From NCBI RefSeq assembly GCF_001426525.1, contig NZ_LMEW01000035.1, forward strand, positions 383,060 through 447,059: a stretch of DNA of 64,000 nt, written 5' to 3'. The position numbers were made by a program, and so were the translations under genes. The DNA comes from Massilia sp. Root133 (lineage in GTDB: Bacteria; Pseudomonadota; Gammaproteobacteria; Burkholderiales; Burkholderiaceae_D). The notes under the pieces were generated by a model. That model did not search any database. It was given only the letters and a program-made list of their open reading frames with translations, and was not told the origin of the DNA. Positions 47,949-56,408 of this stretch are shown here, in pieces (positions within the stretch are counted from its first letter, which is position 1; the number at the start of each line of letters is the position of its first letter).

Positions 47949-49019
47949 ATGAAGATTGCCATCCTGCCGGGCGACGGCATCGGTCCCGAAATCACCGCGC
48001 AAGCCGTCAAGGTGCTGAACGCGCTGGGCGAGTCCTTCGAACTGGAAAGCGCGGACGTCGGCGGCGCCGGCTATGCCGCGCACGGCCACCCGCTGCCGCA
48101 AGGCACGCTGGCGCTGGCGAAGGCCGCGGACGCCGTGCTGTTCGGCGCCGTCGGCGACTACAAGTACGATGCGCTGGAGCGCGCGCTGCGTCCGGAACAG
48201 GCCATCCTGGGCCTGCGCAAGGAGCTGGGTCTGTTCGCCAACCTGCGTCCCGCGATCCTGTATCCGGAACTGGCCGGCGCCTCCACGCTGAAGCCGGAAG
48301 TCGTGTCGGGCCTGGACATCCTGATCATCCGCGAACTGACGGGCGACATCTACTTCGGCAAGCCGCGCGGCGTGCGCGAGTGCCCGGACGGTCCGTTCGC
48401 GGGCCAGCGCGAAGGCTTCGACACGATGCGCTATGCGGAAGGCGAGATCCGCCGCATCGCCCACGTCGCGTTCCAGGCCGCGCGCAAGCGCGACCGCCGC
48501 GTGACGAGCGTCGACAAGGCCAACGTGCTGGAGACCTTCCAGTTCTGGCGCGACATCGTCACCGACGTGCACAAGGAATACCAGGACGTCGAGCTCGAAC
48601 ACATGTACGTCGATAACGCCGCGATGCAGCTCGTGCGCGCGCCGAAGAAGTTCGACGTGATCGTCACCGGCAACATGTTCGGCGACATCCTGTCCGATGC
48701 GGCCGCGATGCTGACCGGTTCGATCGGCATGCTGCCGTCGGCATCGCTGGATGCGAACAACAAGGGCCTGTACGAGCCGTCGCACGGTTCGGCGCCGGAC
48801 ATCGCGGGCAAGGGCGTCGCGAATCCGCTGGCGACGATCCTGTCCGCCGCGATGATGCTGCGCTTCTCGCTGGGCAAGGCGGAACAGGCCGACCGCATCG
48901 AGAACGCCGTCAAGAAGGTGCTGGCCCAAGGCCTGCGCACGCCGGACATCTACGAAGAAGGCACGACGAAGGTCGGCACGGAACAGATGGGCGACGCCGT
49001 CCTCAAGGCATTGGGTTGA
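47949..49019 (+). CDS. leuB: 3-isopropylmalate dehydrogenase
   Basis: 356 residues. It oxidatively decarboxylates 3-isopropylmalate with NAD+. Hallmarks are the N-terminal ILPGDGIGPEI, the substrate Arg segment LRKELGLFANLRPA, the metal-binding DAAAMLTGSIGMLPSASL region and the NAD-binding HGSAPDIAGKGVANP. Full length. The start has GAGAACAAGAA upstream. asd follows 49 bases later. Confidence 0.97.
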   Translation: MKIAILPGDGIGPEITAQAVKVLNALGESFELESADVGGAGYAAHGHPLPQGTLALAKAADAVLFGAVGDYKYDALERALRPEQAILGLRKELGLFANLRPAILYPELAGASTLKPEVVSGLDILIIRELTGDIYFGKPRGVRECPDGPFAGQREGFDTMRYAEGEIRRIAHVAFQAARKRDRRVTSVDKANVLETFQFWRDIVTDVHKEYQDVELEHMYVDNAAMQLVRAPKKFDVIVTGNMFGDILSDAAAMLTGSIGMLPSASLDANNKGLYEPSHGSAPDIAGKGVANPLATILSAAMMLRFSLGKAEQADRIENAVKKVLAQGLRTPDIYEEGTTKVGTEQMGDAVLKALG

Positions 49020-49068
49020 CCAGGAATACGCCCGGCTTGGGCGGAACAATTTTAAAAGAGGGATCAAA

Positions 49069-50190
49069 ATGAAACTAGTAGGTCTGGTTGGTTGGCGCGG
49101 CATGGTCGGTTCGGTCCTCATGCAGCGCATGCAGGACGAGGGCGATTTCGCCCACATCGAGCCGGTGTTCTTCACCACGTCGAATCCGGGTGGCATTGCC
49201 CCGAAAATGGCGAAGAACGAAACCAAGCTGAAAAGCGCAACCGACATCGCCGAACTGTCGAAATGCGAGATCATCATCTCGTGCCAGGGCGGCGACTACA
49301 CGACCGAAGTGTTCCCGAAGCTGCGCGCCGCCGGCTGGAACGGCTACTGGATCGACGCCGCGTCGACCCTGCGCATGAGCGACGACGCCGTCATCGTGCT
49401 CGACCCGGTCAACCTGAACGTCATCAAGGACGCGATGGTGAACGGCGTGAAGAACTTCATCGGCGGTAACTGCACCGTGTCGTGCATGCTGATGGGTCTT
49501 GGCGGCCTGTTCAAGAACGATCTGGTCGACTGGATGACGTCGATGACGTACCAGGCCGCATCGGGCGGCGGCGCGCAGCACATGCGCGAGCTGCTGACCC
49601 AGTTCGGCACCATCAACTCGGCCGTCAAGAACCTGCTGGACGACCCGGCATCGGCGATCCTGGAAATCGACCGCGGCGTGTTGGCCACCCAGCACGGCCT
49701 GTCGGCCGAAGAAACGAAGCAGTTTGGCGTGCCGCTGGCCGGCAACCTGATCCCCTGGATCGACAAGGACCTGGGCAACGGCCAGTCGAAGGAAGAGTGG
49801 AAGGGCGGCGCCGAGACCAACAAGATCCTGGGCCGTCACAACGGCTCCAATGTGATCCCGGTCGACGGCCTGTGCGTCCGCATCGGCGCGATGCGCTGCC
49901 ACTCGCAGGCGCTGACGATCAAGCTGAAGAAGGACGTGCCGCTGGACGAGATCAACGACATCATCGCGAACGACAACCAGTGGGTGAAGTTCGTGCCGAA
50001 CACGCGCGAAGCGTCGGTGCGCGACCTGACCCCGGCCGCCGTCACGGGCAGCCTGACGATCCCGGTCGGGCGCGTGCGCAAGATGTCGATGGGCCCGGAA
50101 TACATCTCCGCGTTCACCGTCGGCGACCAGCTGCTGTGGGGCGCCGCCGAGCCGCTGCGCCGCATGCTGCGCATCGTGCTGGACAAGTGA
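49069..50190 (+). CDS. asd: aspartate-semialdehyde dehydrogenase
   Basis: 373 residues. It reduces aspartyl phosphate to aspartate semialdehyde with NADPH, feeding Lys/DAP, Met and Thr synthesis. The Rossmann opening GLVGWRGMVGSVL and the nucleophile Cys135 in GGNCTVSCM mark the Gram-negative type. The later AMRCHSQALTIKL carries the catalytic His. AGAGGGATC lies before the ATG. A GC hairpin follows, and it closes the leu-asd part of the block. Confidence 0.97.
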   Translation: MKLVGLVGWRGMVGSVLMQRMQDEGDFAHIEPVFFTTSNPGGIAPKMAKNETKLKSATDIAELSKCEIIISCQGGDYTTEVFPKLRAAGWNGYWIDAASTLRMSDDAVIVLDPVNLNVIKDAMVNGVKNFIGGNCTVSCMLMGLGGLFKNDLVDWMTSMTYQAASGGGAQHMRELLTQFGTINSAVKNLLDDPASAILEIDRGVLATQHGLSAEETKQFGVPLAGNLIPWIDKDLGNGQSKEEWKGGAETNKILGRHNGSNVIPVDGLCVRIGAMRCHSQALTIKLKKDVPLDEINDIIANDNQWVKFVPNTREASVRDLTPAAVTGSLTIPVGRVRKMSMGPEYISAFTVGDQLLWGAAEPLRRMLRIVLDK

Positions 50191-50235
50191 TGCGTTTCAC
50201 CTGCGGGTGAAGGAAGGGCGGCTCGCGGGGCGCCC

Positions 50236-50262
50236 CAGAGGGCGGCCCCCAGCCGCCCTCTG
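50236..50262 (+). terminator. hairpin after asd, possible terminator
   Basis: An 11-bp stem CAGAGGGCGGC / GCCGCCCTCTG with loop CCCCA, 46 bases after the asd stop. The T run is poor (TCATTCT), so termination strength is uncertain. Confidence 0.5.
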
Positions 50263-50457
50263 TCATTCTGGATCTGGTGGCGAATTGACACCGGATCATC
50301 CAAAAAACATCATAAGTCTGAATAGACCGTCTACATACGTCAGACTCCTTGAATGTTTCTCCCTGCGGAACTTGCATGCCACAGTGCATGATGATATGTT
50401 CCTGAGACCTCCGGCCACGTCGCTCTCGAACCTATGCATGTCACTCCCCGCCTCCCG

Positions 50458-53400
50458 ATGAAGTCGTCCGCACTGAAAAAGCTCACTGCGGCGGTCGCAA
50501 GTGCGCTGGTCCTGACGTCGGCGGCCCACGCGGCCGGCCTCGGCAAGCTCACGGTGTTGTCCGCACTCGGCCAGCCCTTGCGCGCCGAAATCGAACTGAC
50601 GGCGGTGTCCGGCGATGAGGCGTCCGGCCTCACCGCGAAGCTGGCGTCGCCGGAAGCGTTCAAGGCAGCCAACATCGATTTCAATCCGGCGCTGCTGTCG
50701 CTGCGCTTCAACGTCGAGCAGCGCGGCGGACGCCAATTCATCCGCGTCAGCTCCACGCAGCCGCTGAACGAGCCGTTCGTCGACATGCTGCTCGAACTGT
50801 CGTGGAATAACGGCCGCCTCGTACGCGAATACACGTTCCTGCTCGATCCGGCCGAGCTGCGCGCGACGCAGTCGGCGCAGGTCGCGGCGAGCGAATCCGC
50901 GCGTCCGCGCACGGAAGCGGCGCCCGCGCCGGCGCAACCTTCGACCGCGCCGGCTGCCGAGCGTCCGCGCCGTGCCGCCCGTGCCGAGACCCCGGAGGCG
51001 CCCAGGCCGGCGGCCGAGACGGCAGCGTCGTCACGCTACCGCGTCAAGCCGGGCGACAGCCTGGGCCGCATCGCCACCCAGCTGAAACCCGTCGACGTGT
51101 CGCTCGACATGATGCTCGTGGCGCTGTACCGCGCCAATCCGGATGCCTTCATCGGCAACAACATGAACCGCCTGAAATCGGGGCGCATCCTGACCGTGCC
51201 GGCGGGCGATGCCGTGCGCGCTACGGACGATACCGAGGCACACGGCGTCGTCGTCGCCCACGCGGCCGACTTCAACGCCTACCGCAACAAGCTGGCGGGC
51301 CAGGTCGGCGCCTCCGAACCCGTCAAGACCCCGCAGGCGGGGCAGAGCGCGGCCGGCAAGATCACGGCCAAGGTCGAGGAACGCCCGACCGCCGCGAACG
51401 AATCGCAGGACCAGCTCCGCCTGTCGAAAGCCGCCCCGAGCACCCCGGCCGGCAAGGGCACGACGATGAGCGCCGAGGACCGCATCGCCAAGGAGAAGGA
51501 ACTGGCCGACGCGCAGACGCGCGTGCGCGAGCTCGAACGCAACGTGAACGACCTCGAGAAGATCGCCACCATCAAGAGCAAGGCCGGCGCCGAGGCGGAA
51601 AAGAACGCTGCCGCGCCTGCCGCCACGACGCCGCCGGCACAGCACGCACAAGCGCCGGCACCGCAAAAGCTGCCGACCATCAAGCCGGCCGCGAAGCCCG
51701 CCGGCGCACCGCCGGAACCGGGCCTGATGGACTTCATCATGCAGAACCTGCCGCTGGTCGGCGGCGGCGCGGCCGCGCTGCTGCTCGGCGGCCTGCTCGT
51801 CGCCCAGCGCCGCAAGAAGAAGGTCGTCAAGGTGGTGCCGGAACCGGCTATCCTCGGCGTGCCGAGCGAACCCGCGCACTCGATGTTCGCGGAGACGGGC
51901 GGCCAGAGCGTCGACACGAACAACAGCGTCTTCAATTCCAGCTTCGCGCCGTCCGCCAGCCAGCTCGACACGAACGAGGTGGATCCGGTGGCGGAAGCCG
52001 ACGTCTACATCGCCTATGGCCGCGATGCCCAGGCCGAGGAAATCCTCAAGGAAGCCCTGCGCACGCATCCGGAACGCTATCCGGTGCGCTTGAAGCTGCT
52101 CGAGATCTATGCCGCGCGAAAGGACCAGCGCGCGTTCGAGACGCAGGCCGCGGAACTCTACAGCATGACGCGCGGGCAGGGCGACGAGTGGGCGCAGGCC
52201 GCCGCGCTGGGCCTCACCATCGATCCGCTCAACCCGCTGTACCAGCACACCGCCGCACCAAGCGGTCCGGTGGCGAGCACCGAGGAACTGGGCCAGCAGG
52301 CCCTGCTGTCTAAGGAGCTGGACGACGTGTTCAGCGCGCCCGACCCGCAGGCCACGCCGACGGCGGCGCTGGCGGGCGAGCCGCTGGACTTCAGCCAGCA
52401 TTTCGCCGACGCGATGGCGACCGCGCAGCCGGCCCCGGCGCCCGTCACCAATGCGCCGTCGACCGAACCCGCGCCGATGGAAGACGATCACGTGCTTGAC
52501 TTCGACCTGGGCGGCCTCGCGTTCGAACCGCTCGAGCCGGCGCCCGCGCCGCAAGCGGCCGCGCAACCAGCCGCCGACCTGGGCGGCGTGCACGATCTCG
52601 ACTTCGACATGAGCGCGTTCGAGAAGCCGGCCGAGCCGCCGGCGGCCGAGCCGGCTGTCGCACTCGACAAGGCCGAACACGACCCGCTCGACTTCTCGTT
52701 CGACATGGACTTCGCCGCCCCGCCCGCGAACCCGGTGCCGCAACTGGAAGTGCACACGGACGATGATTTGCTGGCGCCGGCCGCGGCTGCGGCCGCAAGC
52801 ACCGCTGCCGCCGCCGACATCGAGATGGCCAACCTGGCCCGCGAATTCGACCTGCCCGACCTGCCGACGGAACTGCAGGCCAATCTGCCGCCCGAGCCGG
52901 AACAACCGGCGCGCGATCCGCTGTTCGACCTCGACGCGATGGACTTCGGCCTGGACGAGACGCCGCGTGCAGAAGGTTCGGTTGCAAATTCGGCGGCCTC
53001 GATCCCGACGGCCGCGCTGGACGAGCACCTGTTCGACATCCCGGCCACGCCGGCACCGGCCGACGCGCCGTTCGCCGAGCATGACCGCATCGTGCTGGAA
53101 CCGGCCACGCCGCAGTTCGACGTCGGCGGCTTCGACCTCGACCTGCCGGCCGACGGTTCGCTGCCGCTGCCGGAAGTGCAGTCGCTGTCCGAGCCGCAGT
53201 TTGCCGCGCCGGCCGAACCGGCGGAGCCGGCCGCGTTGTCCGCCTCGCACATGGAGATGGAGACGAAGCTGGACCTGGCCATCGCTTACCAGGAGATCGG
53301 CGACAAGGAAGGGGCGCGCGAGCTGCTCGAAGAAGTCATCCGCGGCGGCAATCCCGAGCAGGCGGCACGTGCCAACTCGATGCGCGCGGCACTGGTGTAA
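50458..53400 (+). CDS. fimV: FimV-family motility/polarity hub protein
   Basis: About 980 residues. A signal peptide ends at SAAHA, then the FimV N-terminal domain GLGKLTVLSALGQPLRAEIE (through about residue 125). A LysM peptidoglycan-binding domain lies at about 195-250 (RYRVKPGDSLGRIATQL). A transmembrane helix is near 430-450 (PLVGGGAAALLLGGLLVAQ). A very acidic, Ala/Pro-rich cytoplasmic part contains a TPR-like block (ADVYIAYGRDAQAEEILKEA). The C-terminal FimV domain is KLDLAIAYQEIGDKEGAREL. FimV-type proteins organise type IV pili and polar signalling at the cell pole. The ATG at 50434 (8 residues longer) is an alternative start; neither has a clear ribosome site. It is followed closely by truA. 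Confidence 0.9.
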   Translation: MKSSALKKLTAAVASALVLTSAAHAAGLGKLTVLSALGQPLRAEIELTAVSGDEASGLTAKLASPEAFKAANIDFNPALLSLRFNVEQRGGRQFIRVSSTQPLNEPFVDMLLELSWNNGRLVREYTFLLDPAELRATQSAQVAASESARPRTEAAPAPAQPSTAPAAERPRRAARAETPEAPRPAAETAASSRYRVKPGDSLGRIATQLKPVDVSLDMMLVALYRANPDAFIGNNMNRLKSGRILTVPAGDAVRATDDTEAHGVVVAHAADFNAYRNKLAGQVGASEPVKTPQAGQSAAGKITAKVEERPTAANESQDQLRLSKAAPSTPAGKGTTMSAEDRIAKEKELADAQTRVRELERNVNDLEKIATIKSKAGAEAEKNAAAPAATTPPAQHAQAPAPQKLPTIKPAAKPAGAPPEPGLMDFIMQNLPLVGGGAAALLLGGLLVAQRRKKKVVKVVPEPAILGVPSEPAHSMFAETGGQSVDTNNSVFNSSFAPSASQLDTNEVDPVAEADVYIAYGRDAQAEEILKEALRTHPERYPVRLKLLEIYAARKDQRAFETQAAELYSMTRGQGDEWAQAAALGLTIDPLNPLYQHTAAPSGPVASTEELGQQALLSKELDDVFSAPDPQATPTAALAGEPLDFSQHFADAMATAQPAPAPVTNAPSTEPAPMEDDHVLDFDLGGLAFEPLEPAPAPQAAAQPAADLGGVHDLDFDMSAFEKPAEPPAAEPAVALDKAEHDPLDFSFDMDFAAPPANPVPQLEVHTDDDLLAPAAAAAASTAAAADIEMANLAREFDLPDLPTELQANLPPEPEQPARDPLFDLDAMDFGLDETPRAEGSVANSAASIPTAALDEHLFDIPATPAPADAPFAEHDRIVLEPATPQFDVGGFDLDLPADGSLPLPEVQSLSEPQFAAPAEPAEPAALSASHMEMETKLDLAIAYQEIGDKEGARELLEEVIRGGNPEQAARANSMRAALV

Positions 53401-53411
53401 GGCAGGACGAT

Positions 53412-54233
53412 TTGACACGTATCGCATTGGGTGTCCAGTATGTGGGCACCGCCTGGAACGGGTATCAGAAACAACCATCGCGCGACACGGTCCAGGACCA
53501 GCTGGAGATCGCGCTCGAGAAATTTGCCTGCACGCGGCTCGCGACGACGTGCGCCGGCCGCACCGACGCCGGCGTCCACGCCATCGAGCAGGTCGTCCAT
53601 TTCGACACGGACCTCGACCGCGCCCCGCAATCATGGGTGCGCGGTACGAACGCGTTCCTGCCCGAGTCGATCGTCGTGCGCTGGGCCCACGTCGTCGCAC
53701 CGGACGCCGAAGGGCAGGACTTCCACGCGCGCTTCTCGGCCCGCTCGCGTACCTATCACTACGTGCTGTACAACCACGCCAATCCGTCGGCGCTGCTGGC
53801 CGGACGCGCCGGCTGGGTGTTCCGCCCGCTCGACGTCGAGCGCATGCGGGAAGCCGCCGCGCACCTGATCGGCACGCACGATTTTTCCAGTTTCCGCGCA
53901 TCCGGCTGCCAGGCGAATTCGCCGATCAAGCAGATGCATGAGGTGAACATCGAACGGATGGGCGACATCATCGTGTTCACGGTGCACGCGTCCGCGTTCC
54001 TGCATCACATGGTGCGCAACATCGTCGGCTCGCTGATCTACGTGGGGACCGGACGCAACGAGCCTGGCTGGATGGCCGAGGTGCTGGACGCGCGCTCGCG
54101 CGACGCCGCGGCGCCCACCTTCATGCCGGATGGGCTTTACCTTGCTACAATCGACTACGATCCGAAGTGGGGGCTGCCGCAGGAGAGGGGTCAGGAGAGG
54201 GGTCAGAGCCCGGTGTTTCCTTTAGGGCTCTGA
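53412..54233 (+). CDS. truA: tRNA pseudouridine(38-40) synthase
   Basis: 273 residues. The catalytic Asp52 lies in CAGRTDAGVHA, with the RTYHYVLYN and FLHHMVRNIVG family motifs present. It modifies the anticodon stem-loop of tRNAs. It initiates at TTG with AGGA close before it and starts 11 bases after fimV. The last residues (about ERGQERGQSPVFPLGL) do not belong to the family: they are translated from a short duplication plus the REP-like repeat, whose arm also supplies the TGA. The natural C-terminus is therefore extended by roughly 15-18 residues. Confidence 0.95.
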   Translation: MTRIALGVQYVGTAWNGYQKQPSRDTVQDQLEIALEKFACTRLATTCAGRTDAGVHAIEQVVHFDTDLDRAPQSWVRGTNAFLPESIVVRWAHVVAPDAEGQDFHARFSARSRTYHYVLYNHANPSALLAGRAGWVFRPLDVERMREAAAHLIGTHDFSSFRASGCQANSPIKQMHEVNIERMGDIIVFTVHASAFLHHMVRNIVGSLIYVGTGRNEPGWMAEVLDARSRDAAAPTFMPDGLYLATIDYDPKWGLPQERGQERGQSPVFPLGL

Positions 54234-54237
54234 CCCC
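54199..54237. repeat. REP-like palindrome, copy 3 (inside the truA 3' end)
   Basis: Arms GGGGTCAGAGCCC (54199-54211) and GGGCTCTGACCCC (54225-54237) with a 13-base loop. The truA stop codon TGA lies in the right arm. Just before it an AGGAGAGGGGTC unit is partly duplicated. Confidence 0.85.
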
Positions 54238-54310
54238 GGTGGTGAGTGGTAGCGCCCGTTATAACCCCTATTTGGCTGAGCAACGGCCGGCGACTCCGGG
54301 GTCGGCGACT

Positions 54311-54354
54311 CCGGGGTCAGAGCCCCTTAAAAAGCAACACCGGGCTCTGACCCC
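54311..54354. repeat. REP-like palindrome, copy 4
   Basis: CCGGGGTCAGAGCCC (54311-54325) with GGGCTCTGACCCC (54342-54354). A 15-base piece (GGCGACTCCGGGGTC) is duplicated on its left side. It lies between truA and trpF, about 75 bases from copy 3. Confidence 0.8.
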
Positions 54355-54403
54355 TCGATAACCGCTCGATAACCGCTCGATAACCGCTCGATAACCCCTC
54401 GAT
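54354..54403. repeat. 11-bp tandem repeat (CTCGATAACCG)n abutting the trpF start
   Basis: Four units of CTCGATAACCG (54354-54397, the last ending in C) and a partial fifth (CTCGAT) that runs directly into the trpF ATG. The array replaces the usual ribosome-binding leader, and no purine-rich Shine-Dalgarno is visible. Confidence 0.85.
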
Positions 54404-55099
54404 ATGCCCCGTACCCGAATCAAAATCTGCGGCATCACCCGCGAACAAGACCTGCACGCTGCCGTCGACGCCGGCGCCGACGCCCTCGGCTTCGTGTTCT
54501 ACGCCAAGAGCCCCCGTTACGTCACCGCGGAGCGCTACGCCGAGCTGGCCCGTGAACTGCCGCCATACGTGAACGCCGTCGCGCTGTTCGTCAACGCGAC
54601 CGTGGACGAGGTCCGTGCCGTCGTCGCGGCGGGGCCGGTGTCGCTGCTGCAATTCCACGGCGACGAAACACCGGAGGCATGCGCGCAACTGGCGCAGGCC
54701 GTGCAACGCCCGTTCACGCGGGCATTCCGGGTAAAACCTGACACGACCGCCGCCGATTTGCTAGAATCGGAAGCTCAATACCGCGCCGCTTCTCCCTGGT
54801 TCTCGGGTTTGCTGCTCGACACGTACGTGGATGCCTACGGCGGCGCAGGAAAGGTTTTCGATTGGTCTCTTATTCCAAAAGAGCTCGCGCCTCGGGTCGT
54901 TTTGAGTGGTGGCTTGAGCGTACACAACGTGACTGGCGCGGTGGCGCAAGTACGCCCCTTCGCGGTCGACATCAGTAGCGGTGTCGAGGCGGCGAAGGGG
55001 ATCAAGGATGCCCGCAAGATTGCCGCGTTCATCGACGCGGTGCGGGCAGGCGATGCCACCCATTTGAGCCAGGAACACCATGAAAGCGAATCAAGTTAA
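54404..55099 (+). CDS. trpF: phosphoribosylanthranilate isomerase
   Basis: 231 residues, a beta/alpha barrel. The catalytic Cys9 is in IKICGITREQD and the catalytic Asp in LLDTYVDAYGGAGK, with the phosphate loop VLSGGLSVHNV and VDISSGVEAAKG. It performs the third step in Trp synthesis. Its start codon directly follows the 11-bp tandem array without a visible ribosome site, so initiation may be weak or unusual. It overlaps trpB by 20 bases. Confidence 0.95.
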   Translation: MPRTRIKICGITREQDLHAAVDAGADALGFVFYAKSPRYVTAERYAELARELPPYVNAVALFVNATVDEVRAVVAAGPVSLLQFHGDETPEACAQLAQAVQRPFTRAFRVKPDTTAADLLESEAQYRAASPWFSGLLLDTYVDAYGGAGKVFDWSLIPKELAPRVVLSGGLSVHNVTGAVAQVRPFAVDISSGVEAAKGIKDARKIAAFIDAVRAGDATHLSQEHHESESS

Positions 55100-56324
55100 C
55101 GGCGCCCAGGCGCTGTTCAAGACCTCCGACTATCAACTGCCGGACACCACCGGCCACTTCGGCCCGTACGGCGGCTCGTTCGTCGCCGAGACGCTGAGCC
55201 ACGCGCTGGCCGAGCTGAACGACGCGTACGCGCGCTACAGCCAGGATCCCGAATTCCTCGAAGAATTCCGCTACGAGCTGGCGCACTTCGTCGGCCGGCC
55301 GTCGCCCGTCTACCACGCCAAGCGCTGGTCGGAACAGGGGTGCGGTGCGCAGATCTTCTTCAAGCGCGAAGACCTGAACCACACGGGCGCCCACAAGATC
55401 AACAACGTGATCGGCCAGGCGCTGCTCGCGAAACGCATGGGCAAGCCGCGCATCATCGCCGAGACGGGCGCCGGCCAGCACGGCGTCGCGACGGCCACGA
55501 TCTGCGCCCGCTTCGGCCTCGAATGCGTCATCTATATGGGGAGCGAGGACGTCAAGCGCCAGGCGCAGAACGTCTACCGCATGAAACTGCTGGGTGCGAC
55601 CGTCGTGCCGGTGGAGTCGGGCTCCAAGACCTTGAAGGACGCGCTCAACGAAGCGATGCGCGACTGGGTCACGAACATCGAGAACACGTTCTACATCATC
55701 GGCACCGTGGCCGGTCCGCACCCGTATCCGATGATGGTGCGCGACTTCCAGTCCGTGATCGGCGAGGAATGCCGCGTGCAGATGCCGCAGATGACGGGCC
55801 GCCAGCCGGACTACGTCGTCGCCTGCATCGGCGGCGGCTCGAACGCGATGGGCATCTTTTATCCGTACATCGACGAGCCGGGCGTGAAGCTCGTGGGCGT
55901 CGAGGCGGCGGGAGAGGGCCTCGACTCGGGCAAGCACGCGGCGTCGCTGACGGCCGGCTTCCCGGGCGTCCTGCACGGCAACCGCACCTATCTGCTGCAG
56001 GACGAGCACGGCCAGATCATCGAGACGCATTCGGTGTCGGCGGGCCTGGATTATCCGGGCGTCGGACCGGAACACGCGTGGCTGAAGGACAGCCAGCGTG
56101 CGGAATACGTGTCGATCACGGACGACGAGGCGCTGGCCGCCTTCCACGACTGCTGCCGCATCGAGGGCATCATCCCCGCGCTGGAATCGTCGCACGCGAT
56201 CGCCTACGCCGCCAAGCTGGCGCCCACCCTGCCCAAGGACCAGATCATCCTGGTCAACCTGTCGGGCCGCGGCGACAAGGACATGCACACCGTGGCGCAA
56301 CGGGCGGGACTCAACTTCGGCTGA
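55080..56324 (+). CDS. trpB: tryptophan synthase beta subunit
   Basis: 414 residues. The PLP-binding Lys106 lies in NHTGAHKINN. Other motifs include AETGAGQHGVATA, the phosphate-binding CIGGGSNAMG, and the late NLSGRGDKD. The subunit makes Trp from indole and Ser. The ATG lies inside the trpF end with AGGAAC upstream, so translation is coupled. The N-terminus (MKANQVNGAQALFKTSDYQL) is slightly longer than in enterobacteria, which is common in this order. A long hairpin separates it from trpA. Confidence 0.97.
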   Translation: MKANQVNGAQALFKTSDYQLPDTTGHFGPYGGSFVAETLSHALAELNDAYARYSQDPEFLEEFRYELAHFVGRPSPVYHAKRWSEQGCGAQIFFKREDLNHTGAHKINNVIGQALLAKRMGKPRIIAETGAGQHGVATATICARFGLECVIYMGSEDVKRQAQNVYRMKLLGATVVPVESGSKTLKDALNEAMRDWVTNIENTFYIIGTVAGPHPYPMMVRDFQSVIGEECRVQMPQMTGRQPDYVVACIGGGSNAMGIFYPYIDEPGVKLVGVEAAGEGLDSGKHAASLTAGFPGVLHGNRTYLLQDEHGQIIETHSVSAGLDYPGVGPEHAWLKDSQRAEYVSITDDEALAAFHDCCRIEGIIPALESSHAIAYAAKLAPTLPKDQIILVNLSGRGDKDMHTVAQRAGLNFG

Positions 56325-56336
56325 GCCCCAATCATC

Positions 56337-56374
56337 GGGCACCTCGAAAAACCGTCAGGTTTTTCGACGTGCCC
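56337..56374 (+). other. hairpin between trpB and trpA
   Basis: A 17-bp stem with one mismatch: GGGCACCTCGAAAAACC (56337-56353), loop GTCA, GGTTTTTCGACGTGCCC (56358-56374). It could stabilise or process the trpBA message. It is not an efficient terminator by itself because no T run follows the outer stem. Confidence 0.65.
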
Positions 56375-56408
56375 CATCGTTTGCAACCACAGAATAAGGA
56401 ATAACAGC

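Noticed and set aside
54354..54403. The 11-bp tandem repeats considered as a CRISPR array or origin iterons
   Set aside because: Units are contiguous without spacers, only 11 bp long and few. No cas, rep or dnaA-like genes are near. It is a simple tandem repeat in a gene leader.
54240..54403. A trp attenuator with Trp codons ahead of trpF
   Set aside because: The gap consists of REP-like repeat, a small duplication and the 11-bp array. No TGG-rich short frame with a ribosome site was seen.
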